Part shown: piece by piece, positions 41,500 through 53,078 of the stretch
How positions within the stretch are numbered: the first letter of the stretch is position 1
Layout: each line of letters starts with the position of its first letter
The notes under the pieces: generated by a model
The model's input: the letters and a program-made list of their open reading frames with translations, nothing else
Told to the model about the DNA's origin: nothing
Databases searched by the model: none
Program-made: the position numbers and the translations under genes
Assembly: GCA_963576725.1 (NCBI GenBank)
Contig: OY755240.1
Location: 31,376,620-31,440,619, forward strand
Origin: Azorinus chamasolen
Lineage: Eukaryota; Mollusca; Bivalvia; Cardiida; Solecurtidae
DNA: 64,000 bases
Direction of reading: 5' to 3'

Positions 41500-41815
41500 C
41501 TGGCCGACAGTAAATTTGAGTACATACATACGCGGGCATACAGAGAGGCAGTCCGATAGACATATAGCACGGCAGACAGACATACCGGCAAACACGCCAA
41601 TAGAGACACAGCCAGACGGACATATAGGCATACAATATACAGACAAATGGACAGGTAGATATAGAGACCTGACAGATGGATAGGCAGGCAAACAAAATTT
41701 AGGAAAAGGACATGCAGACAGACGGACATAGACACGGATATAAAAATAGACAGATACAACGACAGACTGACTGATTGAAAGACATGCAGACAGACAGACA
41801 GACAGACGTCGAACA
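41500..41815. repeat. (GACA/GATA)-rich simple repeat
   Basis: Irregular GACAGACA, ATACATAC and GACGGACA motifs. The Cys/Leu/Ser-rich minus-strand frames of up to 141 codons are produced by this repeat and are not genes. Confidence 0.8.
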
Positions 41816-41914
41816 GTTAAAGAGATCACATGATAATTGTATATGGTGATAACGATCATCGCTTTGTTTCCGCATGTTTGACTTCGTTTGTTTATTCTTC
41901 CTCGTTACGGCCGC

Positions 41915-42010
41915 CGCACAAGCAATTAAAGCCTGTTGTTGTGAAGTACTCACATTCTGAAAGTGGGAGATCCTTGGAAAGTAAAGGTAGCAATGCAAAA
42001 AAGACAAATT
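41915..42010 (+). repeat. Dispersed repeat R1, both ends joined
   Basis: GGCCGCCGCACAAGCAATTAAAG (one R1 end region) and TTCTGAAAGTGGGAGATCCTTGG (the other) lie next to each other, suggesting R1 copies can sit end to end or are part of a larger element. Confidence 0.5.
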
Positions 42011-42429
42011 TGCATTACAACATCTAGTACGAAACAGTCAGACATTTAACCGGCATCTTGAATTACTAAATTAATAAACGCTTAAACATTGTAACACTAT
42101 TTGAATACTACACTAACTGAACGGTGCACTATAAAATAGAAAATTGAAGTCAAACAGGAAATGCCTCACGAAAACCAACAGCAACCACACAAGATGTGGG
42201 TGCGCATCCCTCACTACTCAGCCTTCGCTGAAGTATTCTTTGCAAGTTCATCATCGAAATCCAAAACAATATATCACATCAAAATATATGCCGTATTTTC
42301 AAAAGAATGAATGGATTTGTATACATATAGATATTTAGGTTCTTATATACATTGCAATCCTAATTTCATTTCCTTGTAAACAAAATATATTCGTATTCAT
42401 AGCCAATGAAAACAAAGCTTTCAAATCAA

Positions 42430-42740
42430 GAGACACATATTGAGAGAGAGAGGAGAGTGATAGAGAGAGAGGGGAGAGTGATAGAGAGAGATACAGATAG
42501 ACAGACCGAGACTGTAATAGACACAGAGAGAGACAGATAGACAGAAAGTGACAGAGACCGACAGAGACAGAAACAGAGACAGGGAGACAGAGGACAGAGA
42601 GATAGACATACAGACAAACAGACATACAGACAGAAACAGTGACAGAGAGAGACATATACAGACAGAAACAGACAGAACACACACATAGAGGGACGCACAG
42701 AGAAAGAGATAGAGGCACACATAGAGATAGACAGTGGGAG
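42430..42740. repeat. (GAGA/CAGA)n simple repeat
   Basis: Purine-rich GAGAGA and GACAGA tracts of about 310 bp. Frames of 110-170 codons on the minus strand are Ser/Leu/Cys/Val repeats from this tract. Confidence 0.9.
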
Positions 42741-43073
42741 GGGAAACAGACAATCATCGTTTGATATAAAACCAGACAAATCATAATTTGAAAGCGGTTA
42801 AATATTGTTCGATGTATCTCGAACTTACTTCGATATACTTCGAGCATACCGGGCGGTTTAAAAATCCATTCTACCGTTTTTAAATAATTGCCCTTCTTTC
42901 TTTTTGTTTGATTTAAGCATTAACATTCAAATATGGTAATAAACTTATTAAAAACATGATATTCTAAATCAAAGACCGTTGTATTTCTTATTTATTTGGT
43001 CTGTTTGTTCGCCAATTGTTGAAGTTGTTTGGAACGTGGATCTTGAGATTCCATGGTTGTTTAGTATATGATC

Positions 43074-43254
43074 AAATATGGGATAAATTAACAACCAACA
43101 CGTTTTTTATTTTACTGCATACATGTTTCGATTTACATCTTCATCAGTGCATAACAACTATAACTTATAGTTGTTATGCACTGATGAAGATGTAAATCGA
43201 AACATGTATGCAGTAAAATAAAAAACGTGTTGGTTGTTAATTTATCCCATATTT
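43074..43254. repeat. Perfect 89-bp palindrome, 3-nt spacer, containing CTGATGA…CGAAAC
   Basis: Arms 43074-43162 and 43166-43254 are exact reverse complements around ACT. The right arm carries CTGATGA (43181-43187), an 11-nt segment that could form a three-base-pair hairpin (GAT-GTAA-ATC) and CGAAAC (from 43198), similar to the conserved core of hammerhead ribozymes. An absolutely perfect 89-bp arm points to very recent formation or gene conversion. No flanking target duplication could be assigned. Confidence 0.85.
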
Positions 43255-43849
43255 ATTTATTTGGTAACAGATTGATAATGTTAGCTTCCAGCTGACCAAG
43301 ACCCTGTGATATAATGTTATTACTTTTACTGTGTGTTGACGCTGTCCGGAAGAACATTTGTTGTGGAAACTCTAAAACTCAATAAAATGCAGATAACATG
43401 ATAGTATTAGCTAGATTACTCTCCTTGAAGTGGTTTTATGCATAATAACATATTTCTATGCTTTTGGATCATCACAGATCATTTCAGATCTAGTTTTCAC
43501 CATTTTTCTGTCCTTTTCTCTCACTCATTTGTTTTGTTTTCTCATTAATAATCACGTATATATGCTAATTAACTTACAATAACATGATATTCTAAATAAA
43601 AGCCAGTGTATTCATTTTATGTTTGGTAACAAATTCTGAAAGTGGGTGCTATTGTTAGCTACAATGCCCTGAGATATAATGTTATCTTCTCTATGCGCAT
43701 ATCTGCTTTATACGGGCTCGATTGTGAACCTTTTTGGTATGAAAATAAATGAACAGTTAAGGTACAAACAACATTTCAATTTCCAAGTGCGATATGAAGC
43801 TTTAAAATCTGCTTACTTTTATGTTCATAAATATGGAAAAAAAAGAGTC

Positions 43850-44350
43850 AAACAGGGAGAACCATATACGAAAGGACACTGCACCAAACACCATCAAACA
43901 AGAAATGACACAGCCACAAGACAAAACATAACGAGACAAATATCAAGCCATAAAACATTAAACATGAAATGCATATTTAAATAACAAATATGGTGAAAGC
44001 AGGAGTACCGCCTTGGAACGGTCAGTAGCAAAAAGTTGGCTACTGGGGACTTAAAACTGGTTTGTGGGTACCCAACCTCGCACTTATCTCACCTTCATCC
44101 ATGTCAAAATGTAAAATAAAAGTCCCCCTCTAGACAACTACAAAACATGAGAAACGATGTCAAGACAAAATCTTTTTTAAAATATGTAACTGTTTTACTT
44201 TGATAAGAATGAACATGACATCGTAAACATGTACTCGATGCCCATTCAGATGCCAGAGTAACTGTGGAGAAGGCATTTGGGGTACGACAAAAATGGCAAA
44301 ATACAAATATCCAGCTTCCTCACTCCGTAAACGGGTTTGAGAGGAACCGT
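43850..44350 (-). mobile_element. Naiad-like 3' end N10 (subfamily C)
   Basis: On the minus strand it carries a diverged version of the conserved 3' block (GGTTGGGTACCCACAAACCAG, ACTGACCGTTCCAAGGCGGT at about 44000-44070) and the tail ending CTCCCTGTTTGACTC. It is clearly related to A and B but distinct. It stops at about 44350 without RT sequence. The plus-strand frame 43679-43984 crosses its end and is not a gene. Confidence 0.7.
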
Positions 44351-44701
44351 GAAATGATTTAGTCAGCGTCTAACTTAAGCAGAGTATAAAATACTGAATC
44401 AAGAACTTAAAGTTATTAAGTCAACTAAACGGTGTATGTGTAGGGTGATGTCTCGACTCATTGTTCAAAATAGTTGTATACATGCGAGTATTTTTGTTGT
44501 CGTTATCAACAATGATGTTTAAAATTACTTTTGAAAGTATCACTTCATATCTACCAGTATTGACGAGTACACCAAAAAGCAATATAACATGTTTGTAAAG
44601 TAGAAATGAAACAAGGTTTTTTAAATGGTGAATTTCATGACATACAAGCTAATGTTTTTTATGCATACATGTATTTACAAACATAAGCATACATGTATTT
44701 A

Positions 44702-45330
44702 CAAATACATGTATGAGTCATGCAGGAAACGCCACATACAAAACACACAAACATCTAGAAAGTACCACGACGAAAAACAGTAAATGTGCATGTATATTAA
44801 AGACACAAAGAGACACACAAAGGCATAACAAACGAACAATAGGAGGGAGATGGAAATAACCGCCTTGGAACGGTTAGTGACAAATGCCACTGGGGGCTTA
44901 AACCGGTTTAGGGACACCCAACCTCACACTTTTTCCATCCCCACCCTAAAAGACAAACAGTGTGAATAAACGTATCCCCTCTCCGACTAATTTACAACAC
45001 CCGCGATGGCAAATGCAGTTGTAACGTGCATGTAAAACGAAAGCATATCTAAATGAAACAACTGTATCCACCTATCGCTAGTGTACTGAATGATTCAGCT
45101 GCAAACAGAGTAACTGTAGAAAAGTAATAAAGGGTACGACACAAACGAGTACACGTATCCGACCTCCTCCTTACGTTTCTGGAGGTCGCCTTCATAGAGT
45201 ACTAAACCTTTCTTGTCGGCGTTCATGCAAAGAGGGCAACGTGATTGCCAACTGTAAAAGGGCTGACAACCAGACATGCAGTATGTTGTAGTACCATAGG
45301 ATAATGTCCCTTTTTAATGAATTTTTAAAT
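44702..45330 (-). mobile_element. Naiad-like 3' end N11 (subfamily B)
   Basis: From the last RT codons (HTACLVVSPFTVGNH-type at about 45285-45225) through the 3' untranslated region to CATGACTCATACATGTATTTG. The conserved block at about 44890-44925 (GGTTTAAGCCCCCAGTGGC, ACTAACCGTTCCAAGGCGG) has accumulated changes; this is an older copy than N2. Confidence 0.8.
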
Positions 45331-46061
45331 GTATTTACAAACCATTGTAGCATTGTCGTTTTCATCACATGTACAAAAAATTGTCACTGCATGCTGTAGA
45401 TGGATAGCTAGATGTTTAGTAAAAATACATTTCACATTACAAACTAAAATGGGATACATTGCAAACATGCATGAAACATTATCATTGTAAATTCTATTAG
45501 CACTAAAGATAGCACAAGAAAACCCATCCCTTATTTTGATTCTGGTCCTCAATGTTAAGAATGTCTCTACCGGTTTAAGCAGTAGACCTTTCTGTGTGAT
45601 ATATTCAGCCACCATCACATCTGTAAATGCAAGTCTAGACCGAATAATACTCTTCAAAGAGCCCCCACTCCCTACTTCATATTTTTCATCTGCCTCAAGA
45701 GTCTACTCCAGAATATCCACTATGCATTGTGGAAGCAGTTCTTCTTAAATCCATTATGGAACCAGAGAAACTCTTTCGATAATAAAAAGTAGTACATAGC
45801 ACCTAATTAGCCCGAAGTTTGTTTGGCGGAAATGGGCGTTAATCAACGCAACCAACATTCTACAAGATGATACTGATCGATGTCAATCTTGCGCACAATG
45901 TTGTATGTATTGTGTTTCCGAGAATCTGTACAAAATGAAGAAGACCTTCTCAGGGTAGATGTAAAAGACAAAGACGCTAAAGAAGGGTTTTTTATAACCA
46001 ACAGGCTGGAAACCCACGCAAAGTTCTTCGAGTTGTTAAAGACTGATATTGAAGACAATGG
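45331..46061. other. Coding-like but unrecognised segment
   Basis: On the minus strand, 45748-45325 reads as charged, non-repetitive protein with stops (KSIIRSRLAFTDVMVAEYITQ, LKPVETFLTLRTRIKIRDG). On the plus strand, 45880-46065 reads NEEDLLRVDVKDKDAKEGFF. These may be exon remnants or an unknown element. I do not recognise a family. A SINE-like tail (GGGCGTTAATCAACGCAACCAAC) is at about 45834-45857. Confidence 0.3.
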
Positions 46062-46267
46062 AAGTACGAAAATGAGTCGTGCAGGAAACACCACATATAG
46101 AACAATCGGCCGTCCGAACAGCAACACAAGAAAACACAGCAAATGTACATAACTACCAAAACCATATAAGAGACGCACAATGACAAAACAAACAGAAATA
46201 AGGGGGAGGGGGAGATGGAAACACCGCCTTGGAACGGTCAGTGACAATAGTCACTGGGAGTTTAAAT
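46062..46267 (-). mobile_element. Naiad-like 3' tail N12 (subfamily B)
   Basis: On the minus strand it starts AAACTCCCAGTGAC and ends GACTCATTTTCGTACTTCC, matching N2 18325-18510. Its upstream end meets the 3' end of N13 without a spacer. Confidence 0.8.
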
Positions 46268-46622
46268 GAAAAAGTGTTAAAGTCTAGCAGGAAGAGACAC
46301 ACACCAAACGCAACCAACACCAAAACACCAACAGAAAGCTAGCAACACATCCACACAACCATACACGCACGCACACACGTACGTACGTACATACATACAT
46401 ACATACATACATACATACATACATACATACATACATACATACATACATACATACATACATACATACATACATACATACATACATACATACATACATACAT
46501 ACACACAAACATACATGTATGCATACACACACATACACATATACACACATACATACATACATACATACATACATACATACATAAATACATAAATACATAA
46601 ATACATACATACATACATACAT

Positions 46623-46717
<95 letters not shown>

Positions 46718-47690
46718 TACATACATACATACATACATACATACATACATACATACATACATACATACATACATACATACATACATACATACATACATAC
46801 ATACATACATACATACATACATACATACACACACATACATACAAACATAAATACATACATACATACATACATACATACATACATACATACATACATACAT
46901 ACATACATACATACATACATACATACATACATACATACATACATACATACATACATACATACATACATACATACATACATACATGCATGCATGCATGCAT
47001 GCATGCATGCATGCATGCATGCATACATACATACATACATACATACATACATACATACATACATACATACATACATACATACATACATACATACATACAT
47101 ACATACATACATACATACATACATACATACATACATACATACATACATACATACATACATACATACATACATACATACATACATACATACATACATACAT
47201 ACATACATACATACATACATACATACATACATACATACATACATACATACATACATACATACATACATACATACATACATACATACATACATACATACAT
47301 ACATACATACATACATACATACATACATACATACATACATACATACATGCATACATACATACATACATCCATGCATACACACACATACACATATACATAC
47401 ATACATACAGACATACAGACATACACACATATATACATACATACATACATACATACATACATACATACATACATACATACATACATACATACATACATAC
47501 ATACATACATACATACATACATACATACATACATACATACATACATACATACATACATACATACATACATACATGCATGCATACATGCATGTATGTACAT
47601 ACATACATACATACATGCACACGGACGGACGCCAGCACACTCACGCACGCACGCACGCACACACACACACACACACACACACTTATTTGA
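46268..47690 (-). mobile_element. Naiad-like 3' tail N13 (subfamily A) carrying an expanded microsatellite
   Basis: On the minus strand the unique part is the last 100 bp (GTTGGTGTTTTGGTG, GCGTTTGGTGTGTGTCTCTTCCTGCTAGACTTTAACACTTTTTC). Upstream of it, where other A copies have a short (TG)n tract, this copy has about 1.3 kb of TGTA/TG repeats. Either the element was truncated in, or inserted into, a microsatellite, or its own tract expanded. Confidence 0.6.
46380..47620. repeat. (ACAT)n microsatellite, about 1.2 kb, with (AC)n and (GCAT)n inner blocks
   Basis: Long pure ACAT runs, an (AC)n block at about 46640-46712, a (GCAT)n block at about 46983-47022 and scattered ACAC/ACAG variants. Period 4 is open in several frames on both strands, producing spurious frames of 230-500 codons (repeats of Cys-Met-Tyr-Val or Tyr-Ile-His-Thr). 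None is a gene. Confidence 0.98.
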
Positions 47691-48034
47691 TATCGATCCG
47701 AAGTCGTTCCAAAATACTAAACTTTTGCCGACATTCTCTAATCTACTCGCTATCCGCTCGATGTGGTCATGTTTGCTGAGACTGTTGGTCTGAAACAAGA
47801 AGGTGAATAGCTTAAAATTACAACATTGATCAGCTTGTCAGAGTTGTCTTTCTTGAAAGTTATGTGAGCAGTCAATTTCAAATTTCACCAAGCTCGAGTT
47901 ACATAAATCCTCTGTCAGGGGCATAGCTAGCGATACGCACCTACGCAATAACATGAATATAAAAAGTGGAACAAATATTGAAGGTTAAGAGGGTAGACCC
48001 CGATGAATATTCTGTCTTGTCGTGTAAGCTTTAA

Positions 48035-48904
48035 CCCATTCCCTCATATTGACACCTTTTGACGACTCTGTAAAAGTCTTTTAATCCATTGTGATAAATA
48101 GAGCATTTGTGCTTATAAGAGAAACTGCTCTATTTACCAAAATTGTTTTAAAATTGCAAACTTCTAAATGTTCCCGGGGGAGCATGCCCTCGGTTTCCTA
48201 TAGCTACAATAGCTCTTACCCCGCCATTCGCAACTTTCATCCATTTGTATGCAACTTGGATCCAGATGAGACGCCGATTTACTCGGCGTTTCATCGAGAC
48301 TAAAGCTGTTCCTCATTCGGTCAATATTATCTCAAAGGTTTGATCGAGTCGGAAATAGTCACAATTGCACCACTTCCAAATGTGATGTTCATAGCAAGGT
48401 AAGTGTGAACGCTCGTTGAAACACTGCTCGATTGAAATACGTAGTTTTATGTCCCGCCTTTAGGCAACGGTGACATTAAGTTTTACCCTTGTCCGTACGT
48501 CCGCCCGTCTTTGCGTCCAATAAAACTTTCGTTAAATATTTCTCGGCTTGTGTATGCTGGAATGATTTAATATTTGAGTCTGAAGCATAATCATGGTATG
48601 TTTTACCGTGTCTCCCCTTTTCAGGTCTGTCATTCAGCAGGGGCAACCGTGTCCCAAATACACATTTTCTTTTATTTTAAATTTGACTCGTTCAATTTCG
48701 AGACAGTGACGACTTTTGTCATAGTTTTATGTGTTTTAAGCAACGGTATGATACCATGGTAATATATTGTTTAGCATTCGGTCGGTCCAACAAAGCAACA
48801 TAAAACTGCACAATTTTATTGGTTTTCCGTTTCTCTAGCAAATGCTCATTTCGGTAGATATGTTCAAAAAGTTTGACTCTAAAAATAGCATATGAGGTAA
48901 CGGA
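48035..48904 (+). mobile_element. TTAA-flanked MITE, second family, split by a 0.67-kb insertion
   Basis: The left part (48035-48171: CCCATTCCCTCATATTGACACC, TGATAAATAGAGCATTTG…CTGCTCTATTTACCA) and the right part (48838-48904: AAATGCTCATTTCGGTAGAT, GACTCTAAAAATAGCATATGAGGTAACGGA) match 13286-13504 when joined. Left TTAA is at 48031-48034. The insertion begins at about 48172 and includes a P2 palindrome (48215-48400). Confidence 0.65.
48215..48400. repeat. P2 palindromic repeat
   Basis: TTGGATCCAGATGAGACGCCGATTTACTCGGCGTTTCATC forms the hairpin core; the flanks match 12040-12240. A second core follows at 48945-49000 (TTTGGATCCAGATGAGTCGCC…CGGTGTCATACCAGGGCCCAAA). Confidence 0.7.
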
Positions 48905-49135
48905 TAAACCATCTGCATTCTACTGGTGATGATAACACTTTGGATCCAGATGAGTCGCCCAGTAACTCGGTGTCATACCAGGGCCCAAACTGTTTGCCAT
49001 TGACTGTTTTTGAGAATAATGGAAGAAAATGTAGTTTAAAACTGAAGAAGACGACAATATTTGCAGAAGACGATTGTTCAAAGTTCCAGAAGGTTTAGAA
49101 TATTCTGATCTACTTTCGTCCTGCTGTTATCCGTT

Positions 49136-49355
49136 TACCCCATAAACACGCCTTTCTACGCCTTTGCAACCAGAGTAGACCCATATCAGACGGCTGCTGT
49201 AGGAGCAGGGTCTGCTCTGTTTGCTCATGATATAATATAGATATGATTTTTCAGTTTCTGACATGGCCAAAAATCCTTGTCTCCACGTATTGTTAATCTA
49301 ATTGATATTTCTGACGTCATCATTTCTTACATGAATATTCACAGAGGAACGGGTT
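49136..49355 (-). mobile_element. TTAA-type hairpin MITE
   Basis: CCGTTTACCCCATAAACACGCC at the left; the hairpin GCAACCAGAGTAGACCCATATCAGACGG…GGGTCTGCTCTGTTTGC at 49167-49226; then TATAATATAGATATGATTTTTCAG and GACGTCATCATTTCTTACATG, ending ACGGG before TTAA. A second degenerate relative occupies about 49376-49590. Confidence 0.65.
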
Positions 49356-49794
49356 AAAGAACCCCTGATCCGTTTAACCGTTAAATACATGATAGAGACA
49401 CGCATGTACGTATTTACTAACAGGGTAGACCCAGTTGAGAAAACTTCTACAGTATGGGACATATTCTACAGTTTCTGCTATGGCCAAAACATCCATATTT
49501 CACAAACCATTATAAAATGTAGCTAAGCAGTATTCATAAAGTCATTATAAAAATAGCTAAATAACCCTTCGCTTGATGAATTTTAAAATACATTTCTCCT
49601 TCTTTACCCATGCCCTGTTGTATAATTACATATATCTTCACTGTGTACAAGTATTTCGCTGTGTAATCACTGCTGTGGAGTGCACTGGTTGCACAATCAA
49701 TTTGTAAATAGTGCAGGAGCTGTCTCATCTGGGTCTTCACTATTTACAGTAGGTATATTGACGCGAATAGCAAGCGAAGGGTTAATATTTATAA

Positions 49795-50157
49795 AGTCAT
49801 CATTTGCTTCCTCTGGCGTACAGGGTTCATTATACAATTCTTACTCACACAAACAAAGCCTTGCACGGACAGTCATCTGATTACCCCAAACAACCTCATA
49901 CATATGTATCAACCACGCAGAGATCTGATGCCCCAGAACAGCCCGTAACTCTATCAGTTGCAAAGAGTCGTACTGTGATGTATGGAGCTCGTTGTTTCAT
50001 GGCCACTACTCCAAAATTGTTGAATACCCTTCCGCCACGAAATCACTCTACATCACTGAGCACAATCAAAAGATCATTGAAAACGCATTTCTTCATACAA
50101 TGCCATAAAAACTATAGGACGGCTTTTTCATTTTTCAAAAAATCAGAAATACGATAA
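49795..50157 (+). pseudogene. LINE ORF2, C-terminal fragment
   Basis: About 117 codons contain LAYRVHYTILTHTNKALHG and YGARCFMATTPKLLNTLPP…LSTIKRSLKTHFF, the conserved C-terminal region of a widespread animal LINE ORF2 (CR1/L2/Rex-like, where WNSLP-type and FK.LKT.LF motifs end the protein). RT and endonuclease are missing, as expected for a 5'-truncated copy. Termination is TAA at 50155. Confidence 0.7.
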
Positions 50158-50159
50158 GT

Positions 50160-50785
50160 TTTGACTTTTAGATCGATATGTGATAGAGGCTGTTTATCGT
50201 TCTGTCATTGCACCACGGACTTTCTATTTTATTGTACAGATATGGCAGTTTTTATACTTAGATAATAGCAAGTTTCATTTCATTGAATGGCGTGGTATGT
50301 TTGAATTTTAAAGTTTCTTGTTTAAAGGTGTAGATCAAGGGAAAAAGTATATGCCCTTACACGTAGTCCCTCTATATGATTATGTAAAGTATTTTTATTG
50401 TCTTAGGTGTTATAACTGTGTGGTCAATTTGATAATACAATGTATACCATTCTAGTTCGTGTTTAATCCTGGACTCCTCATGTTATTTAAGCTTGCAATT
50501 ACCTGATGTGAAATATACTTCTAACTGTTGCTGTGAAACACTTCTGAATGTAAATAGTATGTAAAAAATGATATATGGTATTTGTTATTATAATTGTATG
50601 CATATTACCCATACGTATTAGGTATTGTCACCTAATACACATGGTAAATATGCATGCAATAATACTAAGAGCAAGTAATTGCTAAGTGACAGCTGTAGAG
50701 ACGTTTAAATTACGAATGTGTCACAGGTTGGGACATACATTAAATGTACCCGATGTACATTAAACACCCTCTAAACCGGAATTTT
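50160..50785. other. LINE 3' flank and a hairpin; no gene
   Basis: Possible 3' untranslated sequence of the LINE fragment. It contains an inverted repeat at about 50599-50657 (GCATATTACCCATACGTATTAGGT … ACCTAATACACATGGTAAATATGC). Confidence 0.45.
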
Positions 50786-50789
50786 AGTA

Positions 50790-52456
50790 CAGAAGAATTT
50801 AGATACTTCAAGTTAGGTGGTTGCTTAATTCAATGACGTCTTTCCTTTTTAGGGAATGTAACAACGTCGTGTGTGAAAATAATAGTAGATTATATACATG
50901 CTTTTTAGACGTGAAACAAGCGTTCGACCGTGTATGGCATGAGACACTTCTGGTGAAATTAAATCATACAGATATTGAAATAAATCTGTTTAAAGCTATA
51001 CTGGATCTGTATCAGAATATGTTTAGCCGTGTTAGGAGTAATGATTACACGTCTGACTGGTTCCCTGTTTTGCAGGGTACCAGGCAGGGTGGGGTAATCA
51101 GTCCGCATCTATACCTCATCTTCGTTAATGACCTCCTTGATAAGCTTGTAAATAATGAATATGGATTAGAGGTTTATGGTATTAACTGCTCTTGCCCTTC
51201 GTCAGCTGATGACATGGCTATCTTGTCTCTATCCAAATCAGGTCTCCAACAGCTCATGGATATATGCTTCAAATATAGTTGCAAGTATAGGTACGAGTAT
51301 AATGCTAATAAATCGGCAGTAATAGTCACAAATGAATATTCAATACCAAGCACTCGTCAATTGTTTCTAGGTAACGCCCACGTCGCGGAGTCTGATTCTT
51401 ATATGCATTTAGGAGTTTTATTCCAGAAAAATATAGATTTCATGCATATTGTTCACGAAAGTTCAACCAAATTAAGGAAGGCTTTGTTTTAGTATTGTGA
51501 ACTGCGGGATATGTGAACATGGGGTTAACGCTTTATCAGCAAAACATTTGTATGAAACTATAGTAATCCCAAAAACTCTGTGCGGATGCGAACTTTGGTC
51601 AGATCTACCTAGAGATGCAATAGACTTTTTGGAAATCTCTCATCGATTCTGCATTAAGTACATTCAAAATGTCCCTAAATGCTCGCGTACTGATGTAGCT
51701 CTCACCTCACTGGGTATGCTGCCTATTGAGGCATTGATCGATAAGAGGAAAATGGTATTTTTGTGCCAATTATGCCATCTTTGTAATGAAAATCCAGTAA
51801 AGCAGATGTTTGTAAAACGACTATGTTATTTTAATAACAACTGTGTTAAAATCAGAGGGTTTATACCAGATATATTTAGAATTTGTAAAAGATACGAATT
51901 GCACGTGTTCTTAGCTGACTTCTGCAATACAGGATATTTTCCGGCAAAATCAGCCTGGAAACGCATTATTACTGAGAATATAAACCTTAAACACATGACC
52001 TTGTGTAAAGAAAGACTTCTATCCGAAGACAGTCTTCGAGATTTTGTCCTGATACATCCCGTTACTGGCCTCCGGCCTTGCTGCTTTTGGCTAATGAGTA
52101 AAAACGATCGTAAAATGCTTCCATTTTCCAAAGCAGCTGTCAAATTTATTAACTTATTGTTTGCAAGACCATATGTCTCAAGTTGTAAGAAATGTAATAA
52201 GCTAACAGATAATGTTGCTCTACATATAGCTTTCCAATGTACATGTACTTCAGATGCTAGGGTAGAGCTTTGGGATAAGATATGTAAGATGTTCGGAAAC
52301 GACGTATTCAAACAACTGATAACTTTTCCTCCGAAACTCCAACTAGTCCACCTATTGTCTGGACTAACTGAGTTTATAGATACGGATCTGAACGGAGTCT
52401 GCATTAAGATTGTAGGGATATTTTGTTTCAGCATCTTGAATTACCGTGACCCATAG
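50790..52456 (+). pseudogene. LINE reverse transcriptase and C-terminal domain, one frameshift
   Basis: This is the RT of a non-LTR retrotransposon. Motifs in order: FLDVKQAFDRVWHETLL (motif A Asp at about 50909), GTRQGGVISPHLYLIFVNDLL (motif B, about 51080), SADDMAIL (motif C, about 51208; the usual aromatic residue before ADD is Ser), KSAV and MHLGVLF. The frame changes at about 51490 (the first frame stops there; the second opens at 51497 in frame +1) and continues 319 codons through LYETIVIPKTLCGCELW and a Cys-rich segment (CKKC…C) to TAG at 52454. The endonuclease is lacking. With only one frameshift this is a younger copy than the LINE at 8565. Confidence 0.85.
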
Positions 52457-53070
52457 GATTTTCATTCCATGTTTCAGGATACTAGCTATTTAGAAACCTT
52501 TCAGGAGGTAACTAGGCTTTTAACCTTTTACTTTAGTAATGTTCATGTCACGATAATGGCATCATGAATGATGATTGAATTTATTTTTATAAAGGAGCGT
52601 TAACGCGGTAATATCTTGCTAAGACAGGAACTATAGTATCATAATTTTCTATATTATGTCGTAAGCCAGATGAGCCTGACCAGACGGCTGCTACTTGTTA
52701 CTGACGTTTTAAATCATGCTGTGACTGTTGAGTGATTCGTTGTCGCATCAGGATGTCAATTTGCGACACATGTGTTATACTAAGTGTATGTCATAGTTCA
52801 TGTACTCGTATTATTGGAAGAAAACAACAGATAGGGATAAATTTCCTAGTGAACGACACGGTGGTGCTTCGTTTTGACAGTCTGGTAAGTGGGAAATAGG
52901 TGGCCAACCTCTTGTTTGCTTCAAACTGTATGCAAAGATACACATTAATCTGTATAGATCTATACGTTCATACTGTCGAGTTGAAGTACATATATGTATT
53001 ATGTAATATATGCATGTATCTTAGTAAATATATGTACTGTTTATCCCTTGAACGGAAACATCTGTTTACG
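52457..53070. other. Eroded MITE and intergenic DNA
   Basis: At about 52525-52720 there is an old TTAA-type MITE fragment (TTTAACCTTTTACTTTAG, GGCATCATGAATGATGATTGAATTT, CCTGACCAGACGGCTGCTAC). No gene. Confidence 0.5.
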
Positions 53071-53078
53071 CGCTTTAA

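Noticed and set aside
42335..42847. 170-codon Ser/Leu/Cys-rich frame and overlapping ones
   Set aside because: Generated by (GAGA/CAGA)n repeats on the opposite strand.
46277..47798. Open frames of 230-500 codons on both strands
   Set aside because: They are translations of the (ACAT)n microsatellite (four-base period, open in several frames) and have no real protein features.
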